From the NCBI GenBank assembly GCA_037833965.1, contig AP031354.1:18888001-18952000 (forward strand): a DNA stretch of 64,000 bases. The letters are read 5' to 3'. Positions 1-10,520 of this stretch are shown one piece after another (position 1 is the stretch's first letter; each line of letters begins with the position of its first letter). The DNA comes from Marchantia polymorpha subsp. ruderalis. Taxonomy: Eukaryota; Streptophyta; Marchantiopsida; Marchantiales; Marchantiaceae. The position numbers were made by a program, and so were the translations under genes. Under the pieces are notes generated by a model, which made no database searches, was not told the origin of the DNA, and was given only the letters and a program-made list of their open reading frames with translations.

Positions 1-1076
1 TTAACTGCGGAGTGCAATTTATTTCGCGAGCCGCTTTGGATTGGAGTTGATTGAACTGCTCTAGATTTTCTGCCCAATTAAGGTGTTGAGTCCATCTTGC
101 AGCCTTTCCGTCCGGCGAGTTAGGGATGAACTGATTTATAAAGGGATACTCTGCAAAGAGAAATCAAAAGAAAGGAGATCTGAAGGTCTAGAGAGACGCC
201 AGGTGTGAGGAGAGGTTGAGTGTAGCTGTTATGGGAAGGAGGTGTCAAACTCCGGGGCTTTGAAAGTTGGAAGTGTCGTCCTGAGGATGTCATCTGGAGA
301 CCCAGGGCAAAGAGATTGAGTGTTACTCTGATAGTTCTCAGAGGAAGTGAAAAAAAGTAGCTTGATAGGAACTCAGAACCTCTGCGGCTGCAGGAGAGTT
401 CTGAGTCCTGATGGAAGACAACTGACTCTTCCACTTATTATGTAGAACTGTTCTAGCAGCAACTTTGACCTTCTGGTGCTGTGACTGCTACATGTAAGAC
501 CAGCACTTGGTGAGGGGCCACTGGACTCTGTCCGAGTCCCTGTGAATCTATGAGTCCAGGATTGACAGAATATTATAACTAGCAACATAAACGTGGGTGC
601 TAAAAAGCTGCCATGACGTTAGAGAACCCACCGTGCTAAATAAAGCGAAGATAAAGGTTGACAAATTCATCCTGACAAACAAAAGCAGCCTACGGAAGAA
701 TGTCCACCATCGGTTCGCTAGTGTCCACAATACTCACTCTTTGTCATATAATTTTAACTCCTGTGATAACGGTGACCAATGGGGCCTTCAACCTTTTATA
801 TTTGTACAGTAGTGACTAGACCCAGACAGTAGTGTTAGTAGACCCAGACCAATATTCTGTGAGAAGAAAGTTAGAAAGAGAGTCATCAGATGTGGATCCT
901 CTAACACGTACTATTGAGTCTGCAATCACGTCATACGGTCTCCGTGGGATTCTGAATCAATGAAAGGATTCGTGTGAATTTCTCCAGTGACTGGAAGGTG
1001 GTCTCATGTTCGATTGACCTTGGTGACTTTTCCAAGGTCTTAAAAGGTAAATTCTCAGGTCCTAGGTGTTACCTAA
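1..1076. other. Left edge, no recognised gene
   Basis: No reading frame here resembles a known protein and none is long. The stretch lies upstream of a CHS tail relic, so it may be the decayed body or promoter of that copy, but I cannot align it to the intact CHS genes by eye. Confidence 0.4.
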
Positions 1077-1281
1077 CTAGTCAAGTTATTGGGCTTGAAA
1101 CCAGAGAAGCTCGAGACGTGATAACGGCAACTTGCTGTTTGTCCTGGAAAAGATGAAGAGGCGGTCTTCTGAGAAGAGGAGCAGCACTACCGGAGAAATA
1201 TGCGAGTGGGGCTCGTGGTCGGAGTCGGACCTGGAATGACGGTAGAAGTATCTGTGTTTGAAGCCACTTCCACCGGCCACT
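1077..1281 (+). pseudogene. CHS-like pseudogene, C-terminal relic (unit 0)
   Basis: Reading + from 1077 gives LVKLLGLKPEKLET, matching the CHS stretch [16 protein letters not shown]. An internal deletion then removes the segment holding the catalytic Asn (GNMSGAS in intact copies). Homology resumes with LFVLEKMKRRSSEKRSSTTG and, after a one-base deletion near 1208, continues to VGVGPGMTVEVSVF, ending in TGH and a stop at 1279-1281. The catalytic Cys and His regions are absent, so no enzyme can be made. The final Gly-His matches the CHS at 56408, whereas the other complete CHS copies end Gly-Asn. Downstream DNA at 1628-1745 resembles the 3' flank of the intact genes. I read it as the dead CHS of a decayed CHS-PAL unit. 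Confidence 0.85.
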
Positions 1282-1627
1282 GAACTCTTGTCGTTTGGTA
1301 CATCATTCGAGTCCACATTTTTCTTCATCTAAAAAAATTCTTTTTTACTTATATAGAAAAACGGAACATGACAATATTTTTAGGTTTTAATAAGTCCCGT
1401 GGTAAGCTTCGGTTCCATTTCGGAGAAGTTACGGAGGTAGTACAGTTGTCCCAAAAGTTAGGGCCTAGGATTGTCTCTGTTTCTGTAAGCACGGAATGAT
1501 TTAGGGTCACAGAATTGTAATATCATTGTTTTTGTGTACAAATCGTGGGAAGATGAGGAACCAACACCATGATAAGAAGTGCATCTATATCACGGAAGTA
1601 AGGCCGAGGCGTAATCATATGTTTGAA

Positions 1628-1745
1628 AACATACGATGATTCATTCTCTCGCAAGGCAGGAGCGGAGAAAGAAGTGCATCTCACACTTAACTGCATAGTA
1701 CGAGAAGCTTCAGTCCTCTTTCTTCAATCCCAAATTTCAGTTCGT
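1628..1745 (+). repeat. Relic of the CHS 3' flank
   Basis: The order of motifs (AACATACGATGATTCATT, then a purine-rich AGAAAGAAGTGCATCT, a cluster near CACGAAGC and CAATCCCAAA) parallels the 3' flank of the CHS at 4382 (about 6013-6130) and of the CHS copies at 14983 and 48537. It supports common descent of the dead unit with the intact units. Confidence 0.65.
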
Positions 1746-1995
1746 TCTGCGCAGATGGCCCATATAGCCCCATGCATGGTTTCTGTTATCTCCTCTCAAG
1801 GCTCCAGAACAATTTTTCTTTCTCGCTTTTGACAGCACATTTTCGAGAACCATTCTGTACTTTAGACGATGACATGGTCAAAAGGAATTGGATCTCTCAC
1901 TCCCTGAGTTTTTACATTCAGTTCACTTTTCTATGTATGTTGATTGTATGACAAAGAGAGCGGTCAACAATCTCAGGTAAAGTTCCTAAACTTGT

Positions 1996-2069
1996 CATGA
2001 AAGCTCCGGGTCCATATTCAGACTGAACAGTGAACTGTTCAGTCTGAATAAGGACCCGGAGCTCTCATG
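1996..2069. repeat. Near-perfect hairpin, 35-bp arms
   Basis: The left arm 1996-2030 and right arm 2035-2069 are reverse complements at 33 of 35 positions, separated by the 4-base loop TGAA. Such a tight fold could be a small fold-back element or a small-RNA precursor; nothing in the sequence decides between these. Confidence 0.85.
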
Positions 2070-3134
2070 TCTTGCGGTCACAGTAATTGCGAAATGTATG
2101 TTATTTCATCCTGTATCTGCATAAACTCAACCTTTCATCACTGCTCGAGAACTTTTGTGGCCCACTAAACTACAACAGATGTGAGACTTAGTCCCACCAG
2201 ATCCAGGAATACGCCAATCTTACATTCCTGAATGTATTCAATTGTCCTGTAGTTTGATATCCTGTCCTGAAGACTTGGTATTGAGTCTAATTCTATCTCT
2301 GTCTGTTCTGAGGTACAACAGTATAAAAAAAGCACTCCTGCGTTCGATGGTGTTGTTTTCAGCATATGGGCAATCATTGAGTTTGAATGGGTCCACGAAT
2401 CGGTTAAGTTTACCTTAACGAGATAGAGATCCGGACTGGATGCATCGAGGAAGTTGCCTTTAAAGTCTTCATTATTTCACTGAACCTCCAGCGTCGAAAT
2501 TTTTTCCCAATGATGAGCTGAAATATTGCACATCAAGGATCATGCCAGTAGTTTCACCTCCGATATTCAGTCGAGCATCTCTTCGAATTTAGTGTCTTAG
2601 GTAAACTAAGTCCCTAAAGTACGAAAAGTGCAGTTTGCATTGTTAGCACATAAACAAATCCCTCAATGTTAGCTTTCACCACTACTAATAGAAGATCTCA
2701 CGCTTTTATGGTGGGACGGATAGAAGTCAACAATTACATCCATATCCGTCAAAACAGGTAAAGTAGGAAAGAAGGGAAAAAAATCTCTAGAATATTAAAA
2801 GATGTCTCACGGAAGGCGTCTCCGTCCAGCATACGATTATATGATCCAAATGCATCTGCGTCGAAAATAACATACAATGGCTATGTCATCAACGTATTAG
2901 AGAGGTCAGCAATCTCACAAACCACAGGATTTGTGGTGAAGAAACGAGAATAAATACTGGTCCTAATGCGACGAATGACTCCAAACATCAGCATATTTAC
3001 TATTTGCATGCAAACCCAGCCTACGAGTGTGTAAATAGCTGGTTGCTTGCGTTTTGGAAACAAGCAGGAATGACAAACCTTGGTGTCGGACATTCAATTT
3101 TAAGAGAAGATTATAAGAATACACAACAACAGCG
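2070..3134. other. Spacer between dead CHS and dead PAL
   Basis: No gene recognised. Position and length correspond to the CHS-to-PAL tail-to-tail spacer of the intact units. The short open frames on both strands show no recognisable motif. Confidence 0.5.
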
Positions 3135-3590
3135 ATGGAAAGACAAAGTTTGACCTGCGCGATAACTACCACTTTCAGTAACTCATTGCCTACCATTGCC
3201 AGTCTCATGTAAACCATGGACACTCCGATCGCCGTGTCCTGGACTTTTCCTTCGTGCTCTGCCAAGTCTCGTGACATATTGATGAGCGGACTATTTTTGA
3301 TCTTCGTCCCCATTGCATGAGTGGCTTCACGGAATTCCTCCTTTTGGGCCCCAGCAATGGGGCGATAGGTACTGAATGCATACCCGTCCTGCTTACTTCG
3401 ACTTCGGTCAAGGGCCGGTTCAGGCAGCTTCGCTGCGGCCTTCATGTAGGAGCTGCCTTTCAGCATATGCTTCATGATGGCAGCTGCTTCATTTTGTCCG
3501 GGTAGATAATTCAGCATGTCAGTGAGGTGATCGAAAGTTTGGGCATTCCGTGCTTACCTTCACATACTAGACCCGAAAGCGAAGCCAAAA
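3135..3590 (-). pseudogene. PAL pseudogene, central relic (unit 0)
   Basis: Reading the minus strand gives [23 protein letters not shown], then INMSRDLAEHEGKVQDTAIG and VSMVYMRLA, matching the intact PAL segments [41 protein letters not shown] and VSMDNMRLA. Nucleotide similarity continues weakly to about 3590 on the N-terminal side and to about 3135 on the other. Everything upstream, including the MIO-forming Ala-Ser-Gly, and the whole C-terminal half is missing. Substitutions hit strictly conserved positions (HGGNFQG to HEGKVQD, NDNPLID to KNSPLIN). It sits on the strand and side expected for the PAL of the dead unit, about 1.9 kb from the CHS relic. Confidence 0.9.
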
Positions 3591-4112
3591 AACTATTAGT
3601 CACTGCATTTAAAAGTTTCACCAAGTAAAGAGATTTAATATACTCATTTTGAACATGTTTAGAATCTATGGTACTTTTATACAGTAAAATAGAATTTTAG
3701 CATGAAGATCCTTTCATTCTATTTTACACTACTTACCCATGGATATGATTCATGCACTGAGTGGATGAGTCTTCAGCTTCAAGGTTTACACAGTGCATTA
3801 CGCGTCAAGTAGCTACTTGAAGCGTAATGCGAGGATGGATCTCTCATAATTGCATACAATGTTACATTCATGTTTTATTCAAGATGTTGAAGCGGGGCAG
3901 GCCGGTGGCTTCCCTCTAAGAATGATTCTTCTCTATTATTTACCTAAGGAGAGAATGTTTCACTAAAAAGGATGACCTGGTCCATGTGGTATTTGACCAG
4001 ACTGTCGGCGTCTCTACTGTACTATTCAGGCTTTCATACTTCATTGGTGATGAATCCATCCACCTCTTCTGATACAGTACTGACTTGTCCCCGTAAGTGC
4101 ATGTTTGCGAAC
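3591..4112. other. Upstream region of first intact CHS
   Basis: AT-rich spacer with no gene recognised. It contains a perfect-centre palindrome at 3795-3830 and leads into the TATA box at 4113. It does not resemble the promoter block shared by the CHS copies at 14983, 48537 and 56408. Confidence 0.5.
3795..3830. repeat. 36-bp palindrome upstream of CHS
   Basis: Arms 3795-3812 and 3813-3830 are reverse complements at 17 of 18 positions with no loop; each arm has a GCATTACGC-type end. It lies about 280 bp upstream of the likely TATA box. Confidence 0.8.
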
Positions 4113-4120
4113 TATATAAA
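4113..4120 (+). promoter_or_regulatory. TATA box of CHS at 4382
   Basis: TATATAAA within AACTATATAAACCC. Transcription would start near 4145-4150, giving a 5' leader of roughly 235 nt that carries a direct repeat. Confidence 0.65.
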
Positions 4121-4230
4121 CCCGTGGAGGTGGGAGTTCAGAAACACCACTAACAGGTCTTGTAATCATCCATATCTGCGAGCATTGGTCCCCTCGTACA
4201 AACTCACACAGGAAGAAAACAGAGAACCCA

Positions 4231-4354
4231 GTGTTAGATCTCACTTCTTCCTCAGAGTTGAATCGTAGAATTGGTGACACAGGAAGGAGATACTTGAGAG
4301 CTTCAGTGTTAGACCTCACTCTCTCCTCAGAGTTGAATCGCAGAGTTGGCGACA
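4231..4354 (+). repeat. Direct repeat in the CHS 5' leader
   Basis: Two 49-bp copies, 4231-4279 and 4306-4354, with a 75-bp period. Both run from GTGTTAGA to a GACA end and share CCTCAGAGTTGAATCG. The repeat lies wholly within the presumed transcribed leader. Confidence 0.85.
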
Positions 4355-4381
4355 TTCCAGTCGTCTAGGCAATTCGCAGAA

Positions 4382-5716
4382 ATGGCCAATACCAATGCTA
4401 CTGCTTACAGTCACCAGAAGGCTGAAGGACCAGCCACGGTTCTTGCCATTGGCAAAGCTACTCCTCCCACGGCCTTCCCTCAGAGTGAATACCCAGACTT
4501 CTTCTTCGACATCACCAATACCAGTCACAAAACTGAGCTCAAGGCCAAATTCGCTCGCATTTGTAAGTCTTACATGTTTCCCTTTTAACGTTCCTCGCCC
4601 ATTGAATGTGGTCTTATCTTCTGCTGAATTTGTTTGTTTGCAATGTATCATCACCGATAAATTGTTGAGATCGGGAGTTTTGTGTCTGATCAGGCTATCC
4701 GTGTCATTCTGCTTTCAGGCAAAAATTCAGGGATCAACAAAAGGTACTTCCATTGCACAGAAGACATCCTGAAGGCTAATCCTTCAATGTGCACTTATCT
4801 CGAACCTTCTCTGGATATTCGACAAGACATTGCCATCAGAGAGGTTCCCAGATTGGCAGAGAAAGCAGCGATTGAAGCCTTGGCAGAATGGGGCCAACCC
4901 AGATCCCAGATCACTCACGTCGTCTTCGCAACCACAAGCGGAGTGAACATGCCCGGAGCCGATCTCACTCTCACCAGACTTTTGGGGCTGAATCCCAATG
5001 TGAACCGCACCATGCTGTACCAGCAAGGGTGCTTCGGAGGAGCCACGGTTCTGCGTGTGGCCAAGGACCTGGCCGAGAACAACAAGGGCGCCCGAGTATT
5101 GACAGTAGTGAGCGAACTTACATGCGTGACCTTCCGTGCACCCAACGAAGAACATCTGGACAATCTGGTGGGTTCAGCCATCTTCGGTGATGGAGCTGCA
5201 GTCCTGGTCATTGGTTCTGACCCCGTCCCTGAGGTGGAGAAACCCCAGTTCGAGATTCACTGGTCAGGTGAGACGATTTTGCCCGAGAGTGATGGCGCCA
5301 TTGAGGGACGCCTGACTGAGGCAGGCCTGATTTTCCATTTGCTAAAGGATGTTCCCGGCCTGATCTCAAGAAACACTCTTCCCATCTTCAACAAGGCTAT
5401 CGAGGTGGCAGGATCCCCCGGCTGGAACGATCTGTTCTGGTGTGTGCACCCGGGAGGTCGTGCCATTCTTGACGAAGTGGCCAAAACCCTGAGCTTGAAG
5501 CCAGAGAAGATGGAGGCAACTAGAGATGTTCTCTACAACTATGGCAATATGTCTGGTGCTAGCGTACTGTTCGTACTGGATCAGATGAGGAGGCGGTCAG
5601 CTGAGAAGAAAAGCAGCACAACTGGAGAAGGTTGTGACTGGGGACTGGTGGTTGGATTCGGACCTGGTTTGACAATTGAGGTGTCGGTCTTGAAAGCAAT
5701 TGCCACTGGAAATTAG
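4382..5716 (+). CDS. Chalcone-synthase-type polyketide synthase (copy 1)
   Basis: Type III polyketide synthase: condenses a CoA-linked starter (p-coumaroyl-CoA in CHS) with malonyl-CoA in the cytosol at the branch from phenylpropanoids to flavonoids or related polyketides. Exon 1 is 4382-4562, the intron 4563-4718 (GT..AG, phase 1, splitting the conserved Cys61 codon as in plant CHS), exon 2 4719-5716; 392 residues, normal family length. The triad is visible: Cys165 in YQQGCFGG, His304 in CVHPGGR, Asn337 in GNMSGAS. The gatekeeper Phe216 (FGDGAA) and Phe266 (IFHLLKD) and Thr198 (SELTCVTF) are CHS-like; the GFGPGLTIE signature is at 373-381. Unusual features are Gly-Ala after CF and Arg308 where CHS normally has Pro (HPGGP). 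PAL lies tail to tail 2.1 kb downstream. A stilbene- or stilbenecarboxylate-type product cannot be excluded from sequence alone. Confidence 0.93.
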
Positions 5717-7826
5717 AATTTTAGGTCCAGGTGGATTGCTCCCGTCCAAGAATAATTCTTTTCAAATTATATGGTTGACACACCGTCGAACCATTTTTAC
5801 AGGTCTGGATTGATTGCTATCGTAATGCAGGTCCAGGCAGAGGTGAGGGGTTTAGGCTTGCCTCTATGTTAGCATAGAATGATTCATCAAAACAATTGTA
5901 TATTTTTAAGTTTAAGGAAGTATCGGAGTAAATTTGAGGAGCCACTAGATCATGATACCAAGTGTAGATAGATGACGTTTGCAAGGCTTAGGCAGCAACG
6001 CCCGTTTAGAGAACATACGATGATTCATTTCTCAGAAGGCTGGAGATCAGAAAGACGTGTATCTTACACTTAAATTTGTACATCACGAAGCTCCGATATA
6101 ATGAAATACTCTCCAGTTTCAATCCAAAGTACTCAAGTGGGTTTAGTCCAACGACTTCTCTCCTTTCCTGGTTTTGGAAACGTTTTGTACCTCTCACCCT
6201 CAGCCAGGGAAGGCTTTGAGAGACTAGTTTGTACTAGTCGAGGAGAGCATGGAGAGGAGGAGTTTCTTTTGGGTTTAGAAATTCGATTCACAGTGTACTC
6301 CATTCACAGGTCTGGATGAGTTGTATCTACGTGGTAGCATGATCAAAAAGAGCGTTTGGTGAAGTGCCGGATGATCTAGCATTTTAGTTTAATCTGCAGA
6401 CGAAGAATACTGAACAGTCTCCAAAAGGCGTTACTTGCAACTTAAATGTTTTTTTTAAGCATGCATTTTGTACCTTCATGTATTATTCCGAACACTGCAA
6501 GTCCCAAATATTAGAAATTTTATTACCTATCCCAAAACGACGTAATGATAATGCATTTATTTATGAAGGAAGGGTGAGAAGGCGCTGGAGTTCACGAAAA
6601 AGCTTTAGTTTCTATTAAAGTACCCTGAAGTTAGAAATTACTACTTGTATAGCACTTTTCTGGATAGATCTTATCATCCTTTACCATTTAGTTCTGAATT
6701 TCTTTCCAGATGGTGACTTCTAATCACGAACATGGTTTTTGATGAAGTTGCCCATTTAGTAAGTTAATCGCCACGTTATTAAGCTTCGAATATCTATTTT
6801 GTAATTCGAGTCCCTTCATATGCTTGAACGAAAAAACTCAAGCTTTCATCAACTATGCTCGACTGTCCCAAGAGATTGATGATGCATGCCAATGATTCCT
6901 CCTCCTTAGGTGAAAAGTGAAGGCTGAATGCATGAAGCAACTGTTTTCTCGTATATACGATACGCAAAGGCAGCGGCGTGTATAAATTGTCTTCACGGAT
7001 ATTTAGAATCATTCATGCATGAAGGAGAAAGGCTCTCCTGAATGGATTTTCTCTCTGTCCTGAATGACTTACGTACGTGACGATGCAGACATCGCCCGAA
7101 ATTGCTGAGCTAGAGCTCATAGTGCCAGAGTCCACGTCCAACAGCTTAGCATATGCTGAATCTGAATGCACGTCAATGACTTGATATTATTCAATGGACC
7201 TCATGTGTGTAACCACCGTATTATATTGTCATGAGAGCTCCATGTCCCTGGTCGGCCGGCTGTGGAGGCGGAAAATGACCAGTCACTTTTGTCAAAATAT
7301 TGAGGTCAGAACTACCAGCTCCACATTTTCAAGCTTGCAGTCGAAAGGACAGAAATCTTTACTGCTGGACCAAAACAAGAAAACTTTGCCCTCTGAGAAA
7401 TGCATTCGTGCCAGGAGCATGACAGTGCTGCATTCCTGAATGTACTGAGGTATGGTTCCATGTCTTCTATTCGAATGCATTGGTATCATTCTATATTGAA
7501 TTTCACCTAAATTAGCTAAACTCTTGTTTGAGTTTAGTATTTGTGGGCAAAGACCACCATTGAATTGGTCCACGACTGAAGCATTGCGAAGGTTCTTGCT
7601 TTGTTACGTAATCAGGGGTATGAGAAATATAAATATTGGGACGGCATGTATTGAGGAAGATGACTTGAAAGCAATCCTTTCATTATTCAAATACAGCATC
7701 AAATTGTTATAATGTTACATCTGTGAGCTGAAGTTGCTCACATTTCAGATCTCTACTGGCTATATGTACACTGGAGCTACATCCGCTTCTTTCGCCTAAA
7801 TCATCGCATGGCACAACGGATTCTGA
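5717..7826. repeat. CHS-PAL tail-to-tail spacer, unit 1
   Basis: No gene recognised. The spacer is a member of a repeat shared with 16325-18165 and 49879-51921: landmarks in the same order include GTTGACACACCGTCGAACCA, GAACATACGATGATTCAT, GTATAAATTGTCTTCACGG and CTACATCCGCTTCTT just before the PAL stop. It presumably contains both 3' untranslated regions. The unit-1 version carries extra DNA around 7230-7400 relative to unit 2. Confidence 0.75.
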
Positions 7827-10025
7827 TTAAACTACAATTTTGCAAGGCTTGATTGATTTGGGACATCCATTCCAGCCTGCCAAACATTGAAGCAGGGGCG
7901 AGGCCATCTTGCCTTGCGAGATGGCTTCATACACAAGCTCGATATCCTGTCCTGGCGACCTCGTCTCCGTGCCCACGAGTAATTTGGTACCCAAAGATCT
8001 AACAAAATCGTAGAGGGGATAGCTTCTGCAGTCGCTGATTCTGTTAGGTATGGCAGCGACGCCATTGTCGAATTGCTCTCTGACTTTGGGCACCGTGGCT
8101 TCGAGATCCGTCTTGACCTGCTCCTCGAAGACTGAGATTCTTCTGAAAACACTACATCTCTCCTCTTCGTTCTCGGAACTGAGAGCATGGCTCACGAGGC
8201 ATTGCCTCAGCTTCTGCATCAGAGGGTAGGATGCGCTGGTTGCATCGTCGACGTAGGAGAATGGAGGCTGGTTGTCCACCACTTTCAAGAGATCCTTCTC
8301 ACAGAAGCGCGATGGCAGTAAGCAGCCTTGGGCATCGGTGAAGAGAGTCTTCTTCGCGGCTTGAGAGACCACATTCTTGACACTCACTTGCATGTTCTCC
8401 TCCAGGTGCCGCAGATCCACTGCCTGGCACAACGCCACCAAATAGGTGGAGCACATGAGCTTGAAGATCTCGATAGCTTCCTCTGTTTTACGAGCTGAGA
8501 TGAGACCCAGAGAGTTCACGTCCTGGTTGTGTTGCTCTGCACTCTGCACGTGGGTGGTCACTGGGTTGGCCAAGTACAAGAGCTCCGAGGTGTACGATGC
8601 CATGGCTATCTCCGCTCCTTTGAATCCATAGTCCAAGCTCGGGTTGGGACCTCCCGTCAGATTCGATGGAAGCCCGCCGTTATAGAAGTCGTTGACGAGC
8701 TCCGACATCTGAGCGAACATGAGCTTGCCCATGGCTGCAATTGCCAGTCGCATGTTGTCCATGGACACTCCGATGGGAGTGCCCTGGAAGTTTCCACCGT
8801 GCACTGCCATGTCTCGGGACACATCGATGAGCGGGTTGTCGTTGACAGAGTTGATCTCCCTCTCGATGGAGTGTGTGGCTGCACGGATCACCTCGATTTG
8901 GGGTCCCAGCCACTGGGGAGACGTCCTCAGAGCGTACCTGTCCTGCTTGGGTTTCTGGAGCGGGTCCGTTTCGTGGAGCTTGGCTGCGGCCTTCATGTAG
9001 GAGCTGCCCTCTAGCACATGCTCCATGATGGCAGCGGCTTCAATCTGTCCGGGGTGATGCTTGAGCTTGTGGGTGAGGTGGTCGGTGAACTCGGGCTTGC
9101 CCTGCATCACCTCACAGAACAGAGCCGACGACACTTCGGCGAAGAGCGCGAGCACGTTGGCATCGTAGCAACATATGGAAGCCAAGGCTGAGCCGACTGC
9201 TGTACCATTCACAAGTGCGAGTCCCTCTTTGGGCTGCAGCTCGAATGGCTTCAGCAATCCGACGAGCTTCAAAGCTTCGTGCGCAGTCACAACATCTCCG
9301 CATTCTGTGACGGCTTTGGAGTTGGGGCGGCCGGTAAGCAGACCTGCAATGTAGGAAAGGGGAACGAGATCTCCTGAAGCTGTGATGGTGCCCCGAAGAG
9401 GAAGTTGAGGAGTGATCTGCTTGTTGAGAAATTTCTGCAGAGTTTGGATGATGGACCACCGAATTCCGGAATACCCTTGCAGCAGAGTGTTGGTTCTCAC
9501 CAGCATTGCTGCTCGGGTCGTGGAGGCCGGAAGGATGTTGGAAGCATCTTTGCCGAGAACTCCAGCGTTGAGAAAACGAATCAACTCTCTCTGTAAGTCG
9601 ACCCCCTGATCAGTGCGGCGGTGGGAGGTGGCACCGAAGCCTGTAGTGACACCGTAAGTGTCAGTGCCCTTCCTCATGTGGTGGAGCACCCATTCCGAGC
9701 TCTCGTCAACGCGGTTCTTGGCTGCAGCTGCGTCGAGGACCACAGTGACGTCAGGACGCCTGGCAACAGCTGCAACCTGGGCCACTGTGAGCGTCACGCC
9801 CTGAATAACCACTTCCTTCTCGTTCTGAAATTCTTGTACCAGGTCCATGACCTCCTCCCAGTGACTGCAATCCATGGCACGGGCGGCCTTTGCCCAATTC
9901 AGGGAATCTTCTGTTCGTGGAGCGACTTGGGCCGTAGCGTGTAAACAGTACTGCATCGAATCTCCAGTCTTCTCATCAGACATTTTCATCTGCTGAAAAT
10001 TCGACGAGAAGAATTCGTTCATCAT
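7827..10025 (-). CDS. PAL: Phenylalanine ammonia-lyase (copy 1)
   Basis: Deaminates L-phenylalanine to trans-cinnamate, the entry step of phenylpropanoid metabolism (cytosolic homotetramer in the family). No intron; 732 residues from the first in-frame ATG (10025, [10 protein letters not shown]). The MIO prosthetic group would form from Ala216-Ser217-Gly218 in [11 protein letters not shown]; the catalytic Tyr124 is in [24 protein letters not shown] at 500-510 and NDNPLIDV are conserved. Phe151-Leu152 in ELIRFLNAG is the Phe-selective form (His at this position marks tyrosine activity). The frame stays open further upstream but without ATG, and a 2-bp difference from the other copies breaks that extension, so I chose 10025. 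It differs from copy 2 at few residues, mostly in the first 100. Confidence 0.95.
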   Translation of the reverse strand: MMNEFFSSNFQQMKMSDEKTGDSMQYCLHATAQVAPRTEDSLNWAKAARAMDCSHWEEVMDLVQEFQNEKEVVIQGVTLTVAQVAAVARRPDVTVVLDAAAAKNRVDESSEWVLHHMRKGTDTYGVTTGFGATSHRRTDQGVDLQRELIRFLNAGVLGKDASNILPASTTRAAMLVRTNTLLQGYSGIRWSIIQTLQKFLNKQITPQLPLRGTITASGDLVPLSYIAGLLTGRPNSKAVTECGDVVTAHEALKLVGLLKPFELQPKEGLALVNGTAVGSALASICCYDANVLALFAEVSSALFCEVMQGKPEFTDHLTHKLKHHPGQIEAAAIMEHVLEGSSYMKAAAKLHETDPLQKPKQDRYALRTSPQWLGPQIEVIRAATHSIEREINSVNDNPLIDVSRDMAVHGGNFQGTPIGVSMDNMRLAIAAMGKLMFAQMSELVNDFYNGGLPSNLTGGPNPSLDYGFKGAEIAMASYTSELLYLANPVTTHVQSAEQHNQDVNSLGLISARKTEEAIEIFKLMCSTYLVALCQAVDLRHLEENMQVSVKNVVSQAAKKTLFTDAQGCLLPSRFCEKDLLKVVDNQPPFSYVDDATSASYPLMQKLRQCLVSHALSSENEEERCSVFRRISVFEEQVKTDLEATVPKVREQFDNGVAAIPNRISDCRSYPLYDFVRSLGTKLLVGTETRSPGQDIELVYEAISQGKMASPLLQCLAGWNGCPKSIKPCKIVV

Positions 10026-10286
10026 CTCTAAAGCTCGGTCGATCGAAAGCGCAAACTTCTTCTGAAGATCGGCAGACTTGCTCAATGATTCCTTCAGTCT
10101 TGCTCAGATTGAAATCTCGGACTCTCAGTAGAGTCTTGACGGATGAAACTCCGCAGTGTAGAAGTGAGAGGAGGAACTGTTTGCAAGAAGCGAACAATTC
10201 CTAACGGAAAATGCACAGCGAAGTGTCAAGGAGCAGACAGATCGGGAAGCCGAACTGCTGATGAGAGATAAATGACGGCCCTCGTG

Positions 10287-10294
10287 CTATATAC
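10287..10294 (-). promoter_or_regulatory. TATA box of PAL copy 1
   Basis: Minus strand reads GTATATAG, about 265 bp upstream of the chosen PAL start. The same sequence occurs at the equivalent place in the other two PAL genes (20628-20635, 54384-54391). Confidence 0.65.
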
Positions 10295-10514
10295 TCAGCA
10301 GCCTTGCGGAACTGTGGAGTCCTTTCCGTTGTGATCGGGACCGCACGACCGTCAGGTCTCCGCGTTGGAAATTATGCTCGCGCAAGTCCCCATGCAAGGG
10401 ACGGTCCAACGATGGAGGACCATGCGAAGCGTACATTGACAAAGATTCTAGAGCTATCAGACTTCATCAGACTCAACCAGCCTCACAGAAGATTGCCATG
10501 AGGTTGAGTAAATC

Positions 10515-10520
10515 CACGTG
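10515..10520. promoter_or_regulatory. G-box in PAL promoter, copy 1
   Basis: CACGTG, conserved at the same distance in the PAL promoters at 20868-20873 and 54629-54634. It sits in a small inverted repeat TCCACG...CGTGGA. G-boxes bind bZIP/bHLH factors in many phenylpropanoid promoters; that role here is inference. Confidence 0.5.

Noticed and set aside
8529-9014. 161-codon plus frame inside PAL (and equivalents in copies 2 and 3)
   Set aside because: Antisense shadow of the highly conserved GC-rich PAL coding sequence.
10304-10501. 65-codon frame in PAL promoters, repeated at 20645 and 54418
   Set aside because: Lies upstream of the PAL TATA box in DNA duplicated with the unit; no protein features, and an inserted 12-bp repeat in copy 2.
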